Assembly (NCBI GenBank): GCA_021792075.1
Contig: JAJYVK010000002.1
Coordinates: 1-18,352 of the forward strand
Reading direction: 5' to 3'
Length of the DNA: 18,352 nt
Source of the DNA: Actinomycetes bacterium
GTDB lineage: Bacteria; Actinomycetota; Acidimicrobiia; Acidimicrobiales; Acidimicrobiaceae
The notes under the pieces are model-generated. The model did no database searches. It was not told the origin of the DNA and saw nothing but the letters and a program-made list of their open reading frames with translations. Shown here piece after piece: positions 14,732-18,352 of this stretch (position 1 is the first letter of the stretch; the number at the start of each line of letters is the position of its first letter). The translations under genes and the position numbers were made by a program.

Positions 14732-17700
14732 TTGGCTAAGAGAATAAGGGTTTATGAGCTAGCTAAGGAGCTAGGACTAACCAACAAGGAGGCTTTAGAT
14801 CTTTGCGTTGCGCTTGGGATTGGTGTAAAGAGCCATTCTTCCAGCATTGAAGATGCACAGGCTGATAGAGCGCGCAGAAAAGCCGAAAGAGAGGGGATGG
14901 TCCGTGCCGAGCAGCCCCAAGAGGAACCCGTAGCACAGCCCATAAAGCAAGAAGCTCAAGGCGTGCACCAGCCAAAACCATCTCCAGCCAATGTCGCCTT
15001 ATCAGGATCAAGGGCTGAAGATCAGAGGAAGAGTCCAGATGCAGCATCTCCCCAGCAGAGGATTGTCACAGAGCGACCGGTTGCATCGTCTTTGCCCCTG
15101 GCACCTCGCCAAGACGAAAAGCCTGTAGTTCAAGGGAGGGCTGCTTCCGCTGGAGGGCAGTCAAGACCTGTTCACAGCCAAGCCCCGCAGGGACCGAGGT
15201 CCGGCCAGGGGTCTGAGAGTCAAAGAGTCGACAGAGACCGCGGTGAACGAAACAGGTTGAATGAGCGGGCTAAGGATTCCCGGAGTTCACACGGTGCCGG
15301 AGTTCCGACTTCGTCGGCAGGTCCAAGTGCTGCGAAAGGCGACGGTGCGCGAACTGTGCGGCCGCCGATGTCAGCAAGCGGGCGTCCAATTCCGCCTCCT
15401 CCTGGTGGGCCTCCTCGATCTCTCTCAGGACGGCCAATTCCGCCTCCTCCTGGCGGTGGACGACCTTCAGGTCAGCCACGACAGGGTGATGGTGATCGGC
15501 CACGCTCATCACAGTCGCGAGGCCAAGGGGCACAGCCGCGAGAGTCAGCTCCCCGCCAGGGTGCCGGTCAAGGAACCGGTCGCCCAGGCAACTTTCCCCC
15601 TCGTCAGGGGGGCGGGGCACATCGCCCAGGCGGAGGACCTATTCAGCGTCCGGGCCAGCAGGCTTCTCAGGGTCCGAGATCTGGACAGGGAGGCTCTGAT
15701 CGCGCATTCACGCCAAGGCCGGGTTCAGGATTTCCACCTCGTCAGGGAGGCGGAGGTTTTGGCGGTAACAGATCTGCGGGAGTGGGAACACCTGCAGGTT
15801 CATCGGCACCTCCCCGTCAGGGGGGAGCAGGCTACGCTCCTCGAGGAGGAAGTAGCGTTCCGCCACCCGTTCCGTCGCGTGGAGTTCAGGGGCGCGGAAG
15901 GCCGGCTCAGAAGCAGTCCAAGAAGCGTCGTCGTCGCAATGTGGAGGAGTTGGAGCCTACACAGCTGACAACATATGTAGCTTCTAATGCTCCAGTTCCT
16001 ACAGGCGAAGTCATTATCGAGAGGGGCAGTTCGGCTCAAGAGGTTGGTCCCAAGCTCAACAGGACCGCCGGAGATGTAGTCAGATTCCTGTTTCTCCAGG
16101 GTGAGGCGGTGACTGGAACACAGTCTCTTTCCGACGACATGATCGAGCTTTTTGCCGCAGAGCTGGGTGCCAACATCAAGCTTGTCGATGCCGGCCAGGA
16201 GCAGGAGGCAGAGCTCCAGGCGAAGTACTTCGAGGACTCCGAGGAGGAGGCTCAGGTTGAATTGGAGCCTCGGCCACCGATAGTGACCGTCATGGGCCAT
16301 GTCGACCACGGTAAGACAAAGCTGTTGGACCGGATCAGAGAGTCCAATGTCGTAGCCGGCGAAGCAGGTGGAATAACTCAGCACATAGGTGCCTATCAGG
16401 CTGAAGTAAATGGCAGGTTTGTGACTTTTATCGACACTCCGGGCCACGAGGCGTTCACAGCCATGCGTGCCAGAGGTGCGCAGGTTACTGACATAGTGGT
16501 TCTCGTAGTTGCGGCCGATGACGGAGTCATGCCCCAGACGGTCGAGGCGATAAACCATGCCAAGGCGGCCGGGGTTCCGATCGTGGTGGCGATAAACAAG
16601 ATCGACCGGGAGAATGCGGATCCTGTACGTGTCCAGCAGCAGCTCGCCGAACTCGGCCTTGTTCCGGAGGCCTGGGGCGGCGACACCATTATGTGTGAGA
16701 TCTCGGCTTTGCAGAACATCGGCATCACAGAACTTCTTGAGCATGTGGCGGTTTTGGCAGAGGTGATGGAGCTTTCATCCACTCCGAAGGGTCGGGCCCG
16801 AGGGGTGGTTCTTGAGGCGAACCTCGACGTCGGTAGAGGCCCGGTAGCCACTGTCATTGTTCTTAGGGGAACACTTAGGGTTGGAGATCCCGTTGTCGCA
16901 GGTCCAGCATGGGGAAGGGTCAAGGCTCTTATCGATTATGCGGGGCGCAACGTAAAGGAGGCCGGCCCCTCGGTGCCGGTACAGGTTCTGGGCTTCTCCG
17001 AGGTTCCGTCCGCTGGTGACGAGTTCAGGGAGACCAACGATCTGGCAACGGCAAGGATGATCGGTGAATCTAGAGCCCAGCGAATCAGAATGGCGGGCTA
17101 CGCTAACATCGCTGCTGCTGCACCCGGTGCCAAGCTGGAAGATCTGTTCGAACAGATTCAGCGTGGGGAGACAGCGACACTGAATCTGATAATAAAAGCG
17201 GATGTCCAGGGTTCGCTAGAGGCAATAGTAGAGTCGCTTCGAAAGCTGGAACGTCCGGAAGTGAAGTTAGCCTTCATCCATCGAGCGGTTGGAGGGATTA
17301 CCGAGAACGACGTTGTTTTGGCTACTGCCTCGAACGCTACCATCATAGGTTTCAACGTTCGCCCCGACAGACGGGCAAGAGAGCTTGCTGAAGCCAATGA
17401 CGTGGAGATTCGTACCTACGAGATCATCTACAAGGTTATCGAGGACATCGAATCCGCGATGGTTGGCATGCTAGCACCGGAGTTCGAAGAGGTTGTCACC
17501 GGAGACGCCGAGGTCAGGGAGGTGTTCAGAGTCCCGCGGGTTGGCGCAGTGGCAGGTTGCTACGTGCTCAATGGTGCCATTACGAGGGGCTCAAAGGTCA
17601 GGTTCCTTCGTGATGGCGTGGTCATCTGGAAGGGAACCATAACCTCGCTGCGGCGTTTCAAGGAGGACGCGCGTGAGGTGTCAGCTGGCTTCGAGTGTGG

Positions 17701-17782
17701 AGTTGGTCTTTCGGACTTCCAGGATTTGCGTCCTGGCGACGTAATTGAAACCTTCGAGGATCGGGAGATTCCAAGGTCGTAG
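14732..17782 (+). CDS. infB: Translation initiation factor IF-2
   Basis: GTPase that brings fMet-tRNA to the 30S subunit and promotes subunit joining. At 1016 residues it is of the long actinobacterial type. An IF2-N domain is at about 1-52 ([19 protein letters not shown]). A long low-complexity Gly/Pro/Arg/Gln/Ser linker runs from about 60 to 400, with a 16-residue tandem repeat built on [11 protein letters not shown] and several RQGG units. A second IF2-N-like domain follows at about 425-490. The G domain has G1 GHVDHGKT (522-529), G3 DTPGHE (568-573) and G4 NKID (622-625), with domains II, III and C2 to the end. The start is TTG 14732: an in-frame TAG lies two codons upstream and the product begins [16 protein letters not shown]. 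The purine-rich AAGGAGAGG at about 14710-14718 is rather far from it. Confidence 0.96.
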   Translation: MAKRIRVYELAKELGLTNKEALDLCVALGIGVKSHSSSIEDAQADRARRKAEREGMVRAEQPQEEPVAQPIKQEAQGVHQPKPSPANVALSGSRAEDQRKSPDAASPQQRIVTERPVASSLPLAPRQDEKPVVQGRAASAGGQSRPVHSQAPQGPRSGQGSESQRVDRDRGERNRLNERAKDSRSSHGAGVPTSSAGPSAAKGDGARTVRPPMSASGRPIPPPPGGPPRSLSGRPIPPPPGGGRPSGQPRQGDGDRPRSSQSRGQGAQPRESAPRQGAGQGTGRPGNFPPRQGGGAHRPGGGPIQRPGQQASQGPRSGQGGSDRAFTPRPGSGFPPRQGGGGFGGNRSAGVGTPAGSSAPPRQGGAGYAPRGGSSVPPPVPSRGVQGRGRPAQKQSKKRRRRNVEELEPTQLTTYVASNAPVPTGEVIIERGSSAQEVGPKLNRTAGDVVRFLFLQGEAVTGTQSLSDDMIELFAAELGANIKLVDAGQEQEAELQAKYFEDSEEEAQVELEPRPPIVTVMGHVDHGKTKLLDRIRESNVVAGEAGGITQHIGAYQAEVNGRFVTFIDTPGHEAFTAMRARGAQVTDIVVLVVAADDGVMPQTVEAINHAKAAGVPIVVAINKIDRENADPVRVQQQLAELGLVPEAWGGDTIMCEISALQNIGITELLEHVAVLAEVMELSSTPKGRARGVVLEANLDVGRGPVATVIVLRGTLRVGDPVVAGPAWGRVKALIDYAGRNVKEAGPSVPVQVLGFSEVPSAGDEFRETNDLATARMIGESRAQRIRMAGYANIAAAAPGAKLEDLFEQIQRGETATLNLIIKADVQGSLEAIVESLRKLERPEVKLAFIHRAVGGITENDVVLATASNATIIGFNVRPDRRARELAEANDVEIRTYEIIYKVIEDIESAMVGMLAPEFEEVVTGDAEVREVFRVPRVGAVAGCYVLNGAITRGSKVRFLRDGVVIWKGTITSLRRFKEDAREVSAGFECGVGLSDFQDLRPGDVIETFEDREIPRS
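15386..15453 (+). repeat. Tandem 20-base identity within infB linker
   Basis: The 20-base sequence at 15386-15405 (CCAATTCC then GCCTCCTCCTGG) recurs exactly at 15434-15453, an offset of 48 bases or 16 codons. It encodes the repeated RPIPPPPGG segment. Synonymous positions are identical across the 20 bases, which suggests a recent duplication or gene conversion inside the linker. Confidence 0.75.
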
Positions 17783-17821
17783 GCCTGGGGGTTGTGAATC
17801 CTGCGGAAGGAAGGTGTTGAG

Positions 17822-18220
17822 ATGCCGGTTTCTCGACGTGGAAGTGGTCGTAACGTTCCCAAGTATCCGCGGATTGCCAGGGTCAATCAGCTGCTCCAGG
17901 AGGTCATAGCGGAGTCCATAGAGGAGCTCTCCCAGGATGATCCGCGTTTGGAGCTTACGACGGTAACCTCGGTTGACACCGAGCCTAACTTAGTTACGGC
18001 CACGGTATGGATCGCCAACTTGACTGATGAGAATGCTGAGGCTCTCAAGGAGTACAGGACAAAGATACAGAAGGCGGTCGCCTCGCAAGTGAGGATGAAG
18101 CGCACACCCCAGCTCAAATTTGACCAGGATCCTGGAGTGGTTCATGGCGAGCGGATCGAGAAGATTCTTAGAAGGCTTACAAAAGAAGGGCCGGCCGATT
18201 CCGGAGAAGTCGAGGAATGA
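17822..18220 (+). CDS. rbfA: Ribosome-binding factor A
   Basis: Cold-shock and 16S rRNA maturation factor of the 30S subunit with a KH-like fold. The 132-residue protein matches the family length of 115-135. It contains '[20 protein letters not shown]' (about 17-36), '[20 protein letters not shown]' (about 45-64), '[19 protein letters not shown]' (about 85-103) and the ending '[11 protein letters not shown]'. The ribosome site GGAAGGAAGG at about 17805-17813 precedes ATG 17822. The stop overlaps the start of truB by four bases (ATGA), so the two are probably coupled. The gap to infB is 39 bases. Confidence 0.94.
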   Translation: MPVSRRGSGRNVPKYPRIARVNQLLQEVIAESIEELSQDDPRLELTTVTSVDTEPNLVTATVWIANLTDENAEALKEYRTKIQKAVASQVRMKRTPQLKFDQDPGVVHGERIEKILRRLTKEGPADSGEVEE

Positions 18221-18352
18221 GCGCTCGAGCGGGTAGAAGAGGACTCGTACTTGTCGACAAGCCGGCTGGTTTGACATCGCATGACGTTATCGCACGACTT
18301 AGAAGGATCTACGGGGAGAAGAGGATAGGCCACGCAGGGACTTTGGATCCTG
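18217..18352 (+). CDS. truB: tRNA pseudouridine(55) synthase TruB, 5' part
   Basis: Forms pseudouridine 55 in the T loop of tRNAs. Forty-five codons are present before the window ends. The product begins with ATG 18217 and reads on through [20 protein letters not shown] (about 9-28), the conserved N-terminal TruB segment. It ends with GHAGTLDP at 38-45, where D44 is the expected catalytic aspartate. The ATG overlaps the rbfA stop in an ATGA arrangement. The gene is cut by the window edge, so nothing can be said about its C-terminal PUA region. Confidence 0.92.
   Translation, partial: MSARAGRRGLVLVDKPAGLTSHDVIARLRRIYGEKRIGHAGTLDP

Noticed and set aside
15261-15968. 235-residue plus-strand frame inside infB
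   Set aside because: It is the shifted reading of the Gly/Pro/Arg-rich IF2 linker, where high GC suppresses stop codons; the IF2 frame is continuous and has domains on both sides.
15800-16744. 314-residue minus-strand frame inside infB
   Set aside because: Antisense to the IF2 linker and G domain with its intact G1, G3 and G4 motifs; no independent domain visible.
1-18352. CRISPR array, insertion sequence, prophage or defence cassette
   Set aside because: No regularly spaced repeats, transposase, terminal inverted repeats or phage genes are visible. The only recombinase is a housekeeping Xer protein.

Overview
This window is a bacterial chromosome segment carrying a dense, almost entirely co-directional (+ strand) block of translation, envelope and isoprenoid housekeeping genes. 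The gene order (rpsB-tsf-pyrH-frr-cdsA-dxr-rseP-ispG-proS-rimP-nusA-ylxR-infB-rbfA-truB), moderate G+C by eye, TTG/GTG starts, a very large IF2 with a Gly/Pro/Arg-rich linker, and a CdsA with a long hydrophilic N-terminus suggest an actinobacterium, perhaps a lower-GC member of the Acidimicrobiia. This placement is inference from gene order and protein character, not from a search.

Layout. (1) Positions 1-321, minus strand: the 5' part of a membrane protein resembling FUSC-family transporters, running off the left edge. (2) 322-461: short divergent intergenic region, then xerC (tyrosine recombinase) on the plus strand, followed by a probable intrinsic terminator. (3) 1425-2091: about 670 bases with no convincing gene. 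It contains a run of inverted repeats, including a 15-base-pair bulged hairpin at 1648-1688, and a structured leader just before rpsB. (4) 2092-5210: rpsB, tsf, pyrH, frr (ribosomal protein S2, EF-Ts, UMP kinase, ribosome recycling factor). (5) 5253-10639: cdsA, dxr, rseP, ispG (CDP-diacylglycerol synthesis, two MEP-pathway steps, site-2 protease). (6) 10728-12428: proS. (7) 12429-12642: a leader with a strong terminator-type hairpin enclosed by a longer-range stem, probably controlling the rimP-nusA operon. (8) 12643-18352: rimP, nusA, ylxR (rnpM-like), infB, rbfA and the 5' end of truB, which runs off the right edge.

The genes work together as a translation and growth module: ribosome components and assembly factors (S2, RimP, RbfA), initiation, elongation and recycling factors (IF2, EF-Ts, RRF), prolyl-tRNA charging, tRNA modification (TruB) and NusA for transcription elongation. 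Interleaved are precursor supply genes for nucleotides (PyrH), phospholipids (CdsA) and isoprenoids (Dxr, IspG). Most junctions are overlaps or short gaps, which fits long polycistronic transcripts.

I found no CRISPR array, insertion sequence, rRNA, tRNA, toxin-antitoxin pair or defence cassette. The parts that known genes do not explain are the 1425-2091 gap, the rpsB and rimP leaders, the 240-residue N-terminal extension of CdsA and the low-complexity linker of IF2.
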